A DNA stretch of 64,000 nt from UBA2287 sp964479665 (GCA_964479665.1 CAYZNN010000007.1:40812-104811); one strand, 5' to 3'; counted from the first letter of the stretch, positions 8,727-18,614 are shown. Made by a program: numbers and translations. Notes: generated by a model not told the origin, from the sequence alone.

Positions 8727-9902
8727 CTACTTGCCCATTTCCATAAGTTGAACAATTTTGTCCCAATTATCGTAGGCGCACTGAACGTCGGCCTTCGAAA
8801 TGTTACCGCCAGCGAGGGTTTGCTTTACAGCTGCTTCCATAGCCTTGTCGAGTACAAACATTTCCGCAGCTTTCTTCTCGTCGGCACTAGCCTCCATTAT
8901 GGATTGCATGGCGTTCAAGCTTTTTACACTTTCGAAAGCCAGAAGAGTTTGCATATAGGCTTTAGTGTATTCAGCTACATCCTTAAAACCATAGGTTTGA
9001 AGGGTTTTAAGTATGGCATCGGATTGACTTTGATCAATGGCTTTCACATCCCTGGTGGCATCAATCAGTTTGTCGATAGTGCTAACGGTTAACGCATTGC
9101 CACCTTTAGAAAACCAATCCTTGGCGTAGTCGGCAGCCTTTGCAGGGAATTTGCTGGGTTTTTCATAAGCCGAAGTTGCTTCATTGGCTTCAATATCTCC
9201 ACTTTCAGACTCCATTCGAGACAGTTCCTCCTCGTATTTTGCGCTCATTTCTTCAGCGGCATTTTTGTACTTCTCAAGTTCCTTTTCCAAACGTCCCGCA
9301 CCATAACCCGATAGGGTGTTTACAGTCAAGCGGCCAATAAAACTTATTAGGGTTAATAGAACCATTAATCCGCCAAGAACGAATGCAATAACCTTTGCCG
9401 AATGCTCTTTACCCCTAAGGGTGAGGCTCAATCCCCAGTAAAGCATGTAAAGGGTGTACAAATTAATGGCTAAACTAATAACAGAACCAATCCAGAAGTT
9501 CAGGCCGCTTATTACACTTACAAATGCAGTAATTGGAAATACCACCATGGTAGCCACAGCCACCCTGAGGTTGGCTTCGAAATCGGTATTGCCCCCGCAA
9601 ATGGCCGAAAATAGTAGTACAATAACCCCAGCAATGAATGCTCCAATTACAGCACCAATTAAAGAATAGATAAGAACAGTAACGCCAACAGCACCTCCAA
9701 ATGGCCCAATTACCGCTCCGAGTCGGAAGAACCCCCAAAGCATGTATAATACACCACCAATGGCGCCATAAATTAGAGCGCGGATGATGGGGTCAACAAT
9801 TCCTCCTTCCGTTTCAAGTTTGCCAAAGTGCTCCTTAGGGTTTAGCAGCGCATTTTTCGAATCGTCGATAAACTTTTGAAAATCGAATCCCTTGTTTTCC
9901 AT
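8727..9902 (-). CDS. Yip1-domain-like integral membrane protein with a helical tail
   Basis: About 391 aa. Residues about 50-210 contain five to six membrane helices rich in Gly/Ala, preceded by a soluble lead with DPIIRALIYGAIGG. This is the layout of bacterial Yip1/YIF1-like (PF04893-type) membrane proteins of unknown role. After the membrane region comes a Glu/Lys-rich coiled-coil segment and an Ala-rich helical C-terminal domain of about 130 residues. The start at 9902 (MENKGFDF) is preferred over 9944 because a TAAGTTTG promoter box at 9933-9940 lies inside the longer version. It is monocistronic, with its own promoter and terminator. Confidence 0.75.
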   Translation of the reverse strand: MENKGFDFQKFIDDSKNALLNPKEHFGKLETEGGIVDPIIRALIYGAIGGVLYMLWGFFRLGAVIGPFGGAVGVTVLIYSLIGAVIGAFIAGVIVLLFSAICGGNTDFEANLRVAVATMVVFPITAFVSVISGLNFWIGSVISLAINLYTLYMLYWGLSLTLRGKEHSAKVIAFVLGGLMVLLTLISFIGRLTVNTLSGYGAGRLEKELEKYKNAAEEMSAKYEEELSRMESESGDIEANEATSAYEKPSKFPAKAADYAKDWFSKGGNALTVSTIDKLIDATRDVKAIDQSQSDAILKTLQTYGFKDVAEYTKAYMQTLLAFESVKSLNAMQSIMEASADEKKAAEMFVLDKAMEAAVKQTLAGGNISKADVQCAYDNWDKIVQLMEMGK

Positions 9903-9932
9903 GGTATGTTTGTTTTGGTTTGAATTAACAAA

Positions 9933-9964
9933 CAAACTTACCACTAAAAGTAACGAAAGTCAAT
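9933..9964 (-). promoter_or_regulatory. Candidate promoter for the Yip1-like gene
   Basis: Minus strand: -7 box TAAGTTTG (9933-9940) and ATTG (9961-9964), spacer 20 nt. It fixes the start codon at 9902 rather than 9944. Confidence 0.5.
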
Positions 9965-10015
9965 AAATGGGATATTGAATTGTGTTTTGAATTAACAGGC
10001 CAAGCGGAATGTTCG

Positions 10016-10741
10016 CTATATCCAACCTGTGATTACGGATAAAGCTATATATAGAACGATTAATGGCATTATAGCTGCCTGCCCCAATAAAACAAAAAGT
10101 ATTAATGCGCCAAGCATAAGCAGGATCTGCCTCCACGACTCGCTGGGCTTCAAACTTTTAACTTTTAATGAGAACATAGGGATGGGTAAAACCAAAAGTG
10201 CCGATTGTATAATTATTAAAGTGGTAAAAATGTGCGGATTACCCGAAAGGATTTCGAAGAATTCGGAATGTTTGCCATGAAGCCCAATAACTAGGCCTGC
10301 AAATAGTAGGGCATTAGCGGGTGTGGGTAACCCAATAAAGGTAGTGATTTGTTGCGTGTCGATATTGAATTTTGCCAAACGCAGTGCCGAAAAAATGGCA
10401 ATCAGAAATGGTACAACTAGAATGAAATGGCCTGAGGTAAAACCGCTATTATTGCCAAGGTGCAGTGAGTTTTTTAGTAGGTGAAAAGCTAGCACTGATG
10501 GGGCAACCCCAAAACTAACCATATCTGAAAGCGAGTCGAGTTCCTTGCCAAGAGGGGAGTATGCTTTTAATAGTCTGGCAGCAAACCCATCGGCAAAATC
10601 GAATACAGATGCAGCAAGAATAAGGTAGCTGGCTAGCAAAATATCACCTTCGAATGCTGAAACAATAGAAAGGCACCCAAACATTAAGTTGAGAAGTGTA
10701 ATGGAGTTGGGAATGCTTTTTATGAGCTGCGATGCTTTCAT
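10016..10741 (-). CDS. pssA: CDP-diacylglycerol--serine O-phosphatidyltransferase
   Basis: A 241-aa membrane enzyme making phosphatidylserine, the precursor of phosphatidylethanolamine, from CDP-diacylglycerol and serine. The CDP-alcohol phosphotransferase signature D-G-x2-A-R-x8-G-x3-D-x3-D is complete (D51, G52, A55, R56, G65, D69, D73). The MKASQLIKSIPNSITLLNL start and about six to eight hydrophobic helices fit the Bacteroidota PssA type. I start at 10741, not 10771, because a TACTTTTG element at 10769-10776 overlaps the longer start. The decarboxylase (psd) is not adjacent in this window. Confidence 0.92.
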   Translation of the reverse strand: MKASQLIKSIPNSITLLNLMFGCLSIVSAFEGDILLASYLILAASVFDFADGFAARLLKAYSPLGKELDSLSDMVSFGVAPSVLAFHLLKNSLHLGNNSGFTSGHFILVVPFLIAIFSALRLAKFNIDTQQITTFIGLPTPANALLFAGLVIGLHGKHSEFFEILSGNPHIFTTLIIIQSALLVLPIPMFSLKVKSLKPSESWRQILLMLGALILFVLLGQAAIMPLIVLYIALSVITGWI

Positions 10742-10768
10742 GAATTTTGGGTTAAGCAATAATTTTGG

Positions 10769-10776
10769 CAAAAGTA
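10769..10776 (-). promoter_or_regulatory. Candidate -7 element for pssA
   Basis: The minus strand reads TACTTTTG, a full match to TAnnTTTG, about 28 nt before the pssA ATG at 10741. No clear -33 box at usual spacing. Confidence 0.4.
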
Positions 10777-10857
10777 AGTTATTTTATCGTTGGTGCTATA
10801 CCTAAACAAATAGTTGATTTATTTGTAAGTTTACAGGCCATAATTCGGTTAATTAAA

Positions 10858-11940
10858 ATGAAATTCACTTTTTTCATTATATTCTTCTACACCCTTTCAA
10901 CCCTGTGCTTTGGGCAGGCAGCCAAGTATAGCAACGACTTTCTAAATATAGGAGCGGGTGCCCGCTGGTTAGCACTTGGCGGAACCGGTGTTTCACTTAG
11001 TAACTCGGTTGAAGCTGGATACTGGAACCCAGCCAACTTAACTTCAATGACCCATCGCAACCAGATTTCAGCAATGCATGCCAGCTACTTTGCGGGTATG
11101 GCTTCGTACAATTACATGACCTTTGGCCATAGGGTTGATAGTACCTCGGCCACTGCCTTTTCGCTTATTCGTTTTGGTGTCGACGATATTCCCAACACCA
11201 CCGAACTTTACGATTCCGATGGGAATATCAGCTATGACCGCCTTTCGATGTTTTCTGTGGCCGATTATGCTTTTCTGTTGAGCTACGCAAAAAAACTACC
11301 AATAAATGAACTTTCAGTTGGCGGTAACGCCAAAATCATTTACCGTAACGTTGGGAAATTTGCCAAAGCCTTTGGGTTTGGTTTCGATGCAGGTTTGAAA
11401 TATTCATACGGCAACTGGATGCTGGGAGCAACCCTTAAAGATGTTACCACTACCTTTTCACTGTGGAACTTTAACAATAAAGAACTCAATATTACTATTG
11501 GCGACAGCACATTCAATAAAGCACCCGAAAACTCGCTGGAACTTATGCTGCCCCAATTAGCAATTGGAGTTGCCCGTAGTTTTAATTTGAACGATGAGTT
11601 GAACCTTTCGGCCGAAATCGACCTGATTGCCTATTTCGATGGGAAACGTAACATGCCAATTTCGTCGAATTTTGCGAGCGTTGAGCCTCGCATTGGAGTA
11701 GAACTGGAGTATATTAAACTGCTATATTTCCGTTTAGGAGTAAATAATATTCAACGTGTGAGCGATTTCGACAGTAAATCCCAAGTTGTGGTTCAGCCCA
11801 ATGTGGGCATAGGTCTACGTTTCCGAGGAATTTCGCTCGATTATGCCCTTACCAATGCCGGAAGTGTAGGTTTCAGCAGGTATTCCAATGTTTTCAGTTT
11901 AACTTGGGGTTTCGATAGCATTAGTTTTTCCGATTTATAA
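10858..11940 (+). CDS. PorV/PorQ-family outer-membrane beta-barrel protein (T9SS-associated)
   Basis: About 360 aa. The first 20 residues are a signal peptide (start MKFTFFIIFFYTL). It is followed by the hallmark N-terminal sequence of the PorV/PorQ (FadL-like) barrel family, NIGAGARWLALGGTGVSL and YWNPANL, with alternating strands to the C-terminus. PorV is the T9SS shuttle that hands cargo to the attachment complex; PorQ is an accessory. Several paralogues exist in most T9SS genomes, and this one resembles the PorV2-type group more than PorV itself, but I cannot settle that by eye. The start at 10858 gives a clean signal peptide; the longer frame from 10765 overlaps the pssA promoter region. 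T9SS cargo genes lie 20 kb away. Confidence 0.82.
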   Translation: MKFTFFIIFFYTLSTLCFGQAAKYSNDFLNIGAGARWLALGGTGVSLSNSVEAGYWNPANLTSMTHRNQISAMHASYFAGMASYNYMTFGHRVDSTSATAFSLIRFGVDDIPNTTELYDSDGNISYDRLSMFSVADYAFLLSYAKKLPINELSVGGNAKIIYRNVGKFAKAFGFGFDAGLKYSYGNWMLGATLKDVTTTFSLWNFNNKELNITIGDSTFNKAPENSLELMLPQLAIGVARSFNLNDELNLSAEIDLIAYFDGKRNMPISSNFASVEPRIGVELEYIKLLYFRLGVNNIQRVSDFDSKSQVVVQPNVGIGLRFRGISLDYALTNAGSVGFSRYSNVFSLTWGFDSISFSDL

Positions 11941-12019
11941 ATTAACTACCCCAATATATTAGGCATGGGTGCGTGCTGGGTCATTTTTTTTATCTTTGCA
12001 ATTGAAAGGGCCTAAGATT

Positions 12020-12445
12020 ATGCTCAGAGTTGCCATCGATTTTGACGATACCATTGTTGAAAACGCTTACCCAAAAATAGGCAAACCCAAACTCTTTGCT
12101 TTCGAAACGCTTATTGCGCTGCAAAAGAAGGGTTTTCGTTTAATACTTTGGACCGTTCGAACGGGCAAGGAACTGGACGAGGCAGTGGCGTTTTGCAAAC
12201 AACATGGTATTGAATTCTATGCTGTAAACAGCAACTACCCCGAGGAAACATTCGACCCTACAGTAGCACGAAAAATTGAAGCCGACATTTTTATCGACGA
12301 TCGGAATATAGGAGGTTTCCCAGGCTGGGGAGAAGTATGGCAAATGATGTTTCCACAGGAAACCGACCCAAATTTAGAACGAAAACGTCTTGAAAAATTC
12401 CGAAAACCATCCTTACTAAAACGAATATTTATAAAAAGAAAATAG
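12020..12445 (+). CDS. HAD-superfamily phosphatase, BT0820 type
   Basis: 141 aa. A small haloacid-dehalogenase fold hydrolase. Motif I DFDDT (7-11) supplies the nucleophile Asp7 and the acid/base Asp9; a threonine-containing motif II is in ILWTVRTG; the acidic motif IV is IFIDDRNIGG. This pattern and the GWGEVWQM end match the BT0820 group of capless HAD proteins found in Bacteroidota; their substrate is not established. The ATG at 12020 matches the family N-terminus, while the longer frame from 11969 adds unrelated residues. It lies 8 nt before the glutaminyl cyclase gene, so the two are probably cotranscribed. Confidence 0.88.
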   Translation: MLRVAIDFDDTIVENAYPKIGKPKLFAFETLIALQKKGFRLILWTVRTGKELDEAVAFCKQHGIEFYAVNSNYPEETFDPTVARKIEADIFIDDRNIGGFPGWGEVWQMMFPQETDPNLERKRLEKFRKPSLLKRIFIKRK

Positions 12446-12453
12446 CCATACCA

Positions 12454-13530
12454 ATGAATCTTGCCATTCACCATTCGCTGGCCGCAACTGTTATTTTTAC
12501 TCTTTTGGCCCATTCGTGCTCCGAATCGAAAAACCAACCAAACGATCAACCGAAAGCGGTAAGCGCCCAAGTTATAAGAATAATTGAGCCCAACAATGGT
12601 AAACTTTATTCGCAGGGCGAAAAGATTAGTTTGCAAGTAAAAGTACTTTCCGATTCCATTTCGCTCGACTCGCTATTCCTTTCTGTTAATGCTGCAAACT
12701 ATGGTAAAATTATTAGCAACCAAATTACTGTAGAAACCGAAAAGCTGAAACTCGGAACTCACCAACTTCGTGCTACTGCATGGCATAAGGGCACAAGGCA
12801 TACAGCGTCTGTGGGAGTGGTTATTAAGTCGGCATTTAAACCGCAGCAATACACTTACAGGGTTGTAAATACATACCCGCACGATAAGGAGGCATATACG
12901 CAGGGTCTTTTTTATTATAATGGTTACCTAGTTGAAAGCACTGGCCAGTATGGCCAATCGAGCCTTCGAAAAGTTGAACTAAATACAGGAAAGGTTATAA
13001 AGAGTTCCAATCTAGAACGGCAGTATTTTGGTGAGGGCTGTGCGCTAATAGATGGAAAAATATACCAGTTAACCTGGACAACTCGTAAGGGTTTTATTTA
13101 CGATGCTGAATCTTTTGGCTTGATAAGCACATTCGATTATCCCACACAGGGTTGGGGGCTTACCGCAATGGGAACCAAATTGGTTATGAGCGATGGCAGC
13201 AACATTCTGTATATTTTGGAACCCCAAAATTTTGCCGAGGTTCGTCGCATTGAAGTTTACGACAATGCAGGTCCGGTTATGCAGCTAAATGAGTTGGAAT
13301 ATATTGATGGTAAAATTTGGGCCAACGTTTATCAAACCGACCGGATTGTAATTATAGACCCTGAAACGGGAACCGTTGAGGCAGAGCTGAATCTGTCGGG
13401 AATTCTCCCAAATGCCGACAGGCATGCCAACGTTGATGTGCTTAACGGCATTGCATGGGACAGTATTACCAAGCGACCATTTGTAACAGGAAAGAACTGG
13501 CCCAAGCTTTTCGAAATCAGGGTGAAGTAG
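12454..13530 (+). CDS. Glutaminyl-peptide cyclotransferase (plant/bacterial type), probable lipoprotein
   Basis: 358 aa. Converts N-terminal glutamine of secreted proteins to pyroglutamate. The N-terminus has a hydrophobic stretch ending at LAHSC, so Cys22 is a likely lipid anchor, although Ser at -1 makes the lipobox imperfect. Residues about 40-120 form an Ig-like module; about 130-358 form the five-bladed propeller of the Glu_cyclase_2 family (YTQGLFYYNGYLVESTGQYG, FGEGCALIDGKIYQLTW, LNELEYIDGKIWANVYQTD, ITKRPFVTGKNWPKLFEI). T9SS cargo often has Gln after signal cleavage, and a periplasmic cyclase that modifies this residue is known in Bacteroidota, which fits the context. The stop lies 3 nt from the convergent GT-C pseudogene end. 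Confidence 0.9.
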   Translation: MNLAIHHSLAATVIFTLLAHSCSESKNQPNDQPKAVSAQVIRIIEPNNGKLYSQGEKISLQVKVLSDSISLDSLFLSVNAANYGKIISNQITVETEKLKLGTHQLRATAWHKGTRHTASVGVVIKSAFKPQQYTYRVVNTYPHDKEAYTQGLFYYNGYLVESTGQYGQSSLRKVELNTGKVIKSSNLERQYFGEGCALIDGKIYQLTWTTRKGFIYDAESFGLISTFDYPTQGWGLTAMGTKLVMSDGSNILYILEPQNFAEVRRIEVYDNAGPVMQLNELEYIDGKIWANVYQTDRIVIIDPETGTVEAELNLSGILPNADRHANVDVLNGIAWDSITKRPFVTGKNWPKLFEIRVK

Positions 13531-13533
13531 GTT

Positions 13534-15473
13534 TTATTCACGATAAATTGCAACTATCGTATAATCGTCGATATAGTATTCGTTTTTGTGAAAATTCCAA
13601 AAGAAAACAGTAAGGGTCATGTTGTCTTTTGGCAATTGATTTAAATACATTTCGTGCTCAATTGTATGCCATTCTCCGGGTTTTAATTGCAAGTTTTTGG
13701 TTTCAATAGAGTTGAAGACAATTGTTTCATCCCCATTGTTTAGCTACATACAAAGAGAAAGATTTTCGTTAGTAATTCCCTTTGGAATGTATACCTTAGC
13801 AGAAACAAATACCGAATGTTTAAAATTATCCCCTTTATAAAATTTAATAAATGGTATGCTGTAGGATAATTCAAACTCCCTTGAAGGGTCCATTAAATAT
13901 GAGTTTTTGAGCAATTCATCTTGTTCAATTATTGAATCGTTTTCCGATATGAATGCCCCGTATTTGAGCACCCTATAGGTGCCAAGGTTTTTATACTTTA
14001 ATTCAAGTTTATCATTGATTTGTTGAGGCAATTCGTGCTTTCTGGGGGCAAATACTAAAATTTCAAAATCATTCTCGCCAAATACTTTGAAGGAAATCTC
14101 GGGAGCAAAACGTTTAATAAGTTGCAATGGGTTCGATTTTAATAATCTTTCTTTAGGTAAGCGACCCTCAACGGGGCCAAAACCAGCATCCCAAACCAAC
14201 AGTTCGTTTTCGTTAAGCTTTACAGTACCCACATAATTAAACCCATGAGCCATGCCACACCTATTGTTGTCAAAGGGATCGAGCCCGCTGTAATAGCTAA
14301 CAAGCGGATCGAAGTAAAGAATTTTGTTTTGGAGTAATTCAGAGCTTTTCAACCACTCGGAAGCATCCTTAACTAACTTTTCCCGCTCATAAATTGGTAC
14401 TGGTATTTGATAAATCCTAAAAGGAGTAATTGTAACTATAACCAATAGCATGTAAAGTGCTAGCTTGTTCAGCTGAGGTTTAAGGGAAAGAGTACTTATT
14501 AGATCATTTAATCCTTTTAAACTTATAATTGCCATTAATGGGGTTATTCCTGCCATTACACGTATTAGCCCTAACGATGCGCCTTTACCTTGCCACCACA
14601 CGTACGAATGTGCAGCATAGTATGCAATTGCAGGTGCAGCAACAATAAGCAATATTTTAAATTCCAACGATTTGGTGCTTATTTTATTTCTAATTGTACC
14701 ATAGGTTAAATAGAGCAATCCAATTGTGAATAACAAACCCAGAGGTAATCCATTAATAGATTTGGTTCGGGCAACAAAATGCCAAAGGCTGCCGCTTCCG
14801 TATATGCTACTCGAATCGCCATAGGGCACTTGGTTTATAACCCAATTTATATCGCCATAAACAAAATAGCCAACAATGCTATATGCAATGTAAGCGCAGA
14901 ATAGAAATGGAAGGGCTCTATAGTTCTTGTAGAGTAAAAAAGCAAATGCAAAAATGGGTAGTATAATCACACCCTCGGTGCGAACAAATGGAAGAAAAGA
15001 CAGTGCTAAGGCTGATAGCACGGGGCGGTTAGAAAAAAACAGATAGGCTGAAAAAACAAGTAAGAAACTGAAGAGTATCTCGGTCATTCCCGAAAGTACC
15101 AGCACGAGGTATATAGGAGTGAATAATACAAAAAAGGGGCAAGAAGAGAGTTCGGAAAGCCCAATTGTTTAGCTAACTTGTACGAAACGAAAGCGGTTAG
15201 GAATCCTATTAGCAGGTTAAAAAATTTTGATCCAAAAAAACCAAATTGGGCAAATGGAGCTATAAGAAGGGTATAGAAAGGTTTTCCCCAATGGTATAGA
15301 AATTTTATTGGGTATTTAAAGGCATAGTGAGCAATTTGATAATGGGTATAGTCATCGCCACCGCCATGTGTTCCCTGCGAAAGCCAGCTTAAAATGAAAA
15401 AAATAGCAAATAGAACGCCCAGTATAATTAATAGTTGGAACTTTTCTTCTTGTAGTTTTTTAAGCATGTTCAC
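13534..15473 (-). pseudogene. GT-C membrane glycosyltransferase broken by a -1 frameshift and an in-frame TAG
   Basis: A reading frame of about 646 residues once one base is restored. Part 1 (from GTG 15473 or ATG 15467) has the GT-C type first loop with an acidic pair (GGGDDYTHYQIAHYAFKYP) and ends early. Part 2 continues in the -1 frame from about 15130 with eight or more membrane helices, and stops at TAG 13744-13746. Part 3 continues in the same frame after the TAG (LNNGDETIVFNSIE to VAIYRE) to a natural stop at 13534-13536. The frame change is at a T6 run on the coding strand (15130-15135). The GTG start overlaps the stop of the GT2 gene (GTGA), so they form an operon in which GT2 probably makes the polyprenyl-phosphate sugar donor. 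Sequencing error cannot be excluded for the frameshift. Confidence 0.85.
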
Positions 15474-16183
15474 CTTCGGCTGAAAACATTATACTTAACA
15501 ATGCAGTAAAGAGCCCTGAGCCCGTCCTTCCAGTTAATTTTTTTGCCTTCGGCATAGGTGCGGCCATAGTACGAAATACCCACTTCGTATATGCGAACAT
15601 TTGGGTAACGAGAAACTTTTGCAGTTACCTCGGGCTCAAAGCCAAATCGTTTCTCCTTGAGGTTTATATTTTTAAGTATTTCCGACTTGAAAAGTTTGTA
15701 GCATGTCTCCATGTCGGTTAGGTTTAGGTTGGTAAACATATTTGAAACAAAGGTGAGAAACTTATTGCCAATGGTATGCCAGAAGAAAAGAATTCGATGG
15801 GGATTTGACCCCATGAAACGGGATCCGAACACAACATCGGCAAACCCTTCGAGAATGGGTTTTAATAGATCCTTAAACTCCCGAGGGTCGTACTCCAAAT
15901 CAGCATCCTGAACAATTATAAAATCGCCCTTGGCCTTTTCAATTCCAGTGTGAAGGGCCGCTCCTTTTCCTGAGTTTTTCTCGTGGCGGTATAGTTGAAT
16001 GTTCGCCGTTGGGTTTTTAGCAATAAAATCTTTTACTAACTCCGAAGTTCGATCGGCCGAGCAATCATCAACCACAACCAGCTCTTTGTCTATACCCAAA
16101 GTTTCGGTTCTCAGTACGTGTTCAATAATTGATATAATGGTTTTCTCTTCGTTGTAGGCAGGAATAATTACGGACAGTGTCAT
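15470..16183 (-). CDS. Glycosyltransferase family 2, dolichol-phosphate-sugar-synthase type
   Basis: 237 aa, cytoplasmic face of the membrane. It starts LSVIIPAYNEEKTI, has VVDDCSADRT for the nucleotide, GKGAALHTGIEKAKGD, and the acidic VQDADLEYDP that binds metal and donor; a pair of basic residues and NKFLTFVSNMF follow. This is the DPM1/GtrB-like pattern that loads a sugar onto a polyprenyl phosphate. No C-terminal membrane helices are present. The start at 16183 is supported by a TAAATTTG promoter box at 16229-16236 that would fall inside the longer version (16249). The partner GT-C transferase gene downstream is broken, so its product may have lost its local user. Confidence 0.9.
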   Translation of the reverse strand: MTLSVIIPAYNEEKTIISIIEHVLRTETLGIDKELVVVDDCSADRTSELVKDFIAKNPTANIQLYRHEKNSGKGAALHTGIEKAKGDFIIVQDADLEYDPREFKDLLKPILEGFADVVFGSRFMGSNPHRILFFWHTIGNKFLTFVSNMFTNLNLTDMETCYKLFKSEILKNINLKEKRFGFEPEVTAKVSRYPNVRIYEVGISYYGRTYAEGKKINWKDGLRALYCIVKYNVFSRR

Positions 16184-16228
16184 TTTAATAATGTTGATGA
16201 GAAAGACTAGGTTCCTGTGATTTTTTTG

Positions 16229-16258
16229 CAAATTTACATGTTTAACCAATTTGGCAAT
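16229..16258 (-). promoter_or_regulatory. Candidate promoter for the GT2/GT-C operon
   Basis: Minus strand: -7 TAAATTTG (16229-16236) and ATTG (16255-16258), spacer 18 nt. The -33 box overlaps the start codon of the divergent pbpC pseudogene (16257-16259). Confidence 0.45.
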
Positions 16259-18614
16259 GAATTTCAGAAATTACTTTAACAATACATACAGGCGTTATTT
16301 GGGGTTAGTCTTTTCCATTATTTTTCTTTTGTTGCTGTTTTGGTTTTCCTTACCATCGAATTTATTGCGCTCACCGCATTCAACTGCTGTTTATTGAGGT
16401 AACGGACAACTTTTGGCTGCTACAGTTGCTGCCGATGGGCAGAACCGTTTCCCATCTATGGGTAGCATCCCTGATCGTTTTACCTAATGTCTGGTGCAGT
16501 TCGAAGACAAAAGGTTCTATTCACATATCGGGGTTAGCTTCGCTGCCATTGTCCGTGCCACATGGCAGAATATTAGGGCAAAGCAGATTGTTAGCGGGGC
16601 TAGCACCATAACCATGCAGGTGGTTCGATTGCACCGAAAGGGTAAGCAGCGCTCAATATTTGAGAAACTTATTGAGGCAGCCATTGCTGTTAGACTTGAG
16701 GTGGCTTACTCAAAACACCAAATTCTATGTATGTATGCCTCGCATGCTCCATTCGGTGGGAACGTTGTTGGGCTCGAAGCGGCTGCATGGCGATACTATA
16801 GCCGTTGGGCCAAAGAACTCTCATGGCCCGAAGCCGCTGCCCTGGCGGTTCTTCCCAATTCCCCAGCTTTGGTGCATCCCGGAAGGAATCAGCAAAGGCT
16901 CATGGAAAAGCGCAATGGATTATTGAAGCGGCTTATGGAAAAAGGAAAAATTGATTCGTTAACCTTCAGCCTATCGGTGCAGGAACCACTGCCCGGAGAG
17001 CCCAGGCCGATACCCAGCATTGCACCGCACATTCTAACTCGTGCTATTGCCGATGGCAAAATGGGAACCGAAGTTCGTACAACCATCGACCCTTTTTTGC
17101 AGCAAAGGGCTATGGAAACCGTTTCGCATCATAATATTCGCCTCAGAGGTAACCAAATACATAACGCTGCCCTGCTTGTGCTCGATATTGAAACGGGGAA
17201 TGCTCTAGCCTATGTTGGAAACGCACAGGGTGAGGGCGATGGAGCGCAAGTCGATATTATTCGTTCTGCCCAAAGTACGGGAAGTATCCTTAAGCCGTTT
17301 CTTTATGCTTTTATGCTGCACGAAGGAAGCATTTTGCCGCGAACTTTGGTTGCCGATGTGCCCACTCAAATAGGTGGATTTTCTCCTAAAAACTTCCTTC
17401 CTGATTACGATGGAGCGGTGCCTGCATCTCGGGCGCTAGCGCGTTCACTCAATGTGCCCGCAGTAAGTATGCTTCAGCAGCATGGGGTAGAGAAATTTCT
17501 TCGACAGTTGCAGTCGTTAGGGCTAACAACCATAAACCGTAGCGCCGGAAATTATGGTTTATCGCTTATTCTTGGGGGCGCCGAAGCAACCCTTTGGGAT
17601 CTGGCTGGGGTTTATGCCAGTATGGCTCGCAGTCTAAATCATTACCGGATTTTGCAAAGCCAGTACTGTAGGACCGATTTTCGGCCAGCCAACTACGTAC
17701 AAGGGGTTAATTTGCCTCAGGCCGGAATCCCAACCGATAACTCAACCCTGGCTGCGGCAGCAATTAACTTCACCTTCGAGGCAATGCGAGAGGCTGCACG
17801 ACCCGAAGAGGAGGCGGGTTGGCAATTCTTTTCATCTACCCGTTCGATTGCTTGGAAAACCGGTACCAGTTACGGGCATCGCGATGCTTGGGCTATTGGT
17901 TTAAATCCGAGGCATGTAGTGGCTGTTTGGGTGGGAAATGCAAGTGGTGAGGGGCGGCCAAATTTAACAGGCATATCGGCAGCAGCCCCGATAATGTTCG
18001 ATATGTTCGGAGCCCTACCTTCATCTTCATGGTTTCAGCAACCCTTCGATGAGATGGTTAAGATTCCTGTTTGCAGATATAGTGGGCATAGAGCATCGAG
18101 CATTTGCGAACCTGTCGATTCAGTTTGGATTCCTCGTGCAGGTATTGAAACTCTTGCTTGTCCACACCACCAGCTGGTTCATTTAAATCCTGAGCAAAAC
18201 CATAGGGTAACCGATAGGTATATGAGCATTAATGAAATGGTAACCAAATCGTGGTTTGTGCTTCCTCCTGCAATGGAGTGGTTTTTACAAAAGTAAGAAT
18301 GCGCATTACCGAATATTGCCCCCTTACCTGGCTGGTTGCCGACCCGATGCCGTACCTGTTCCCATGGCTTTATTGTACCAGCAAATCGATAATTCGGCAA
18401 TTTTAATTCCCCGCGATTTCGATGGGAAGCCATTTTCGAAGTAGCACACGCTAACCCAACGGCCACTATTTTTTGGCATTTGAATAAGGATTACATTGGC
18501 TCAACCAATGCCATGCATAAAATGGCTCTGAACCCCCCGGTAGGGTCGCACACCCTTACACTCGTCGACTCGGATGGTAATACGCTGGTAACCAGTTTTA
18601 AAGTGGAGAAGTAA
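16257..18614 (+). pseudogene. pbpC: Penicillin-binding protein 1C, disrupted by two stops and two frameshifts
   Basis: PBP1C is a bifunctional peptidoglycan glycosyltransferase with a transpeptidase domain. A full-length frame of about 785 residues can be followed from ATG 16257 (one N-terminal membrane helix) to TAA 18612-18614. It is interrupted by TGA at 16395-16397 and TAA at 16485-16487, both in frame. The long open part (16494-18296) holds the GT51 motif FEDKRFYSHIG, a transpeptidase SxxK in STGSILKP, and KTGTS. It then frameshifts at a T5 run (18282-18286) and back near 18424-18428, restoring the C-terminal PBP1C domain (IFWHLNKDYIGSTNAMH, GSHTLTLVDSDGN). The alpha-2-macroglobulin-like gene that usually accompanies pbpC is absent here. 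A truncated protein from an internal start might still be made, but it would lack the membrane anchor. Confidence 0.85.

Noticed and set aside
9902..9944. Longer start for the Yip1-like protein
   Set aside because: The promoter -7 box at 9933-9940 lies inside this extension.
13744..16487. Stop-codon reassignment or suppression to explain the internal stops
   Set aside because: Stops TAG, TGA and TAA are all involved and occur as ordinary ends of intact genes in the window (for example TAG at 13528-13530), so a changed code is not supported. Decay or error is simpler.
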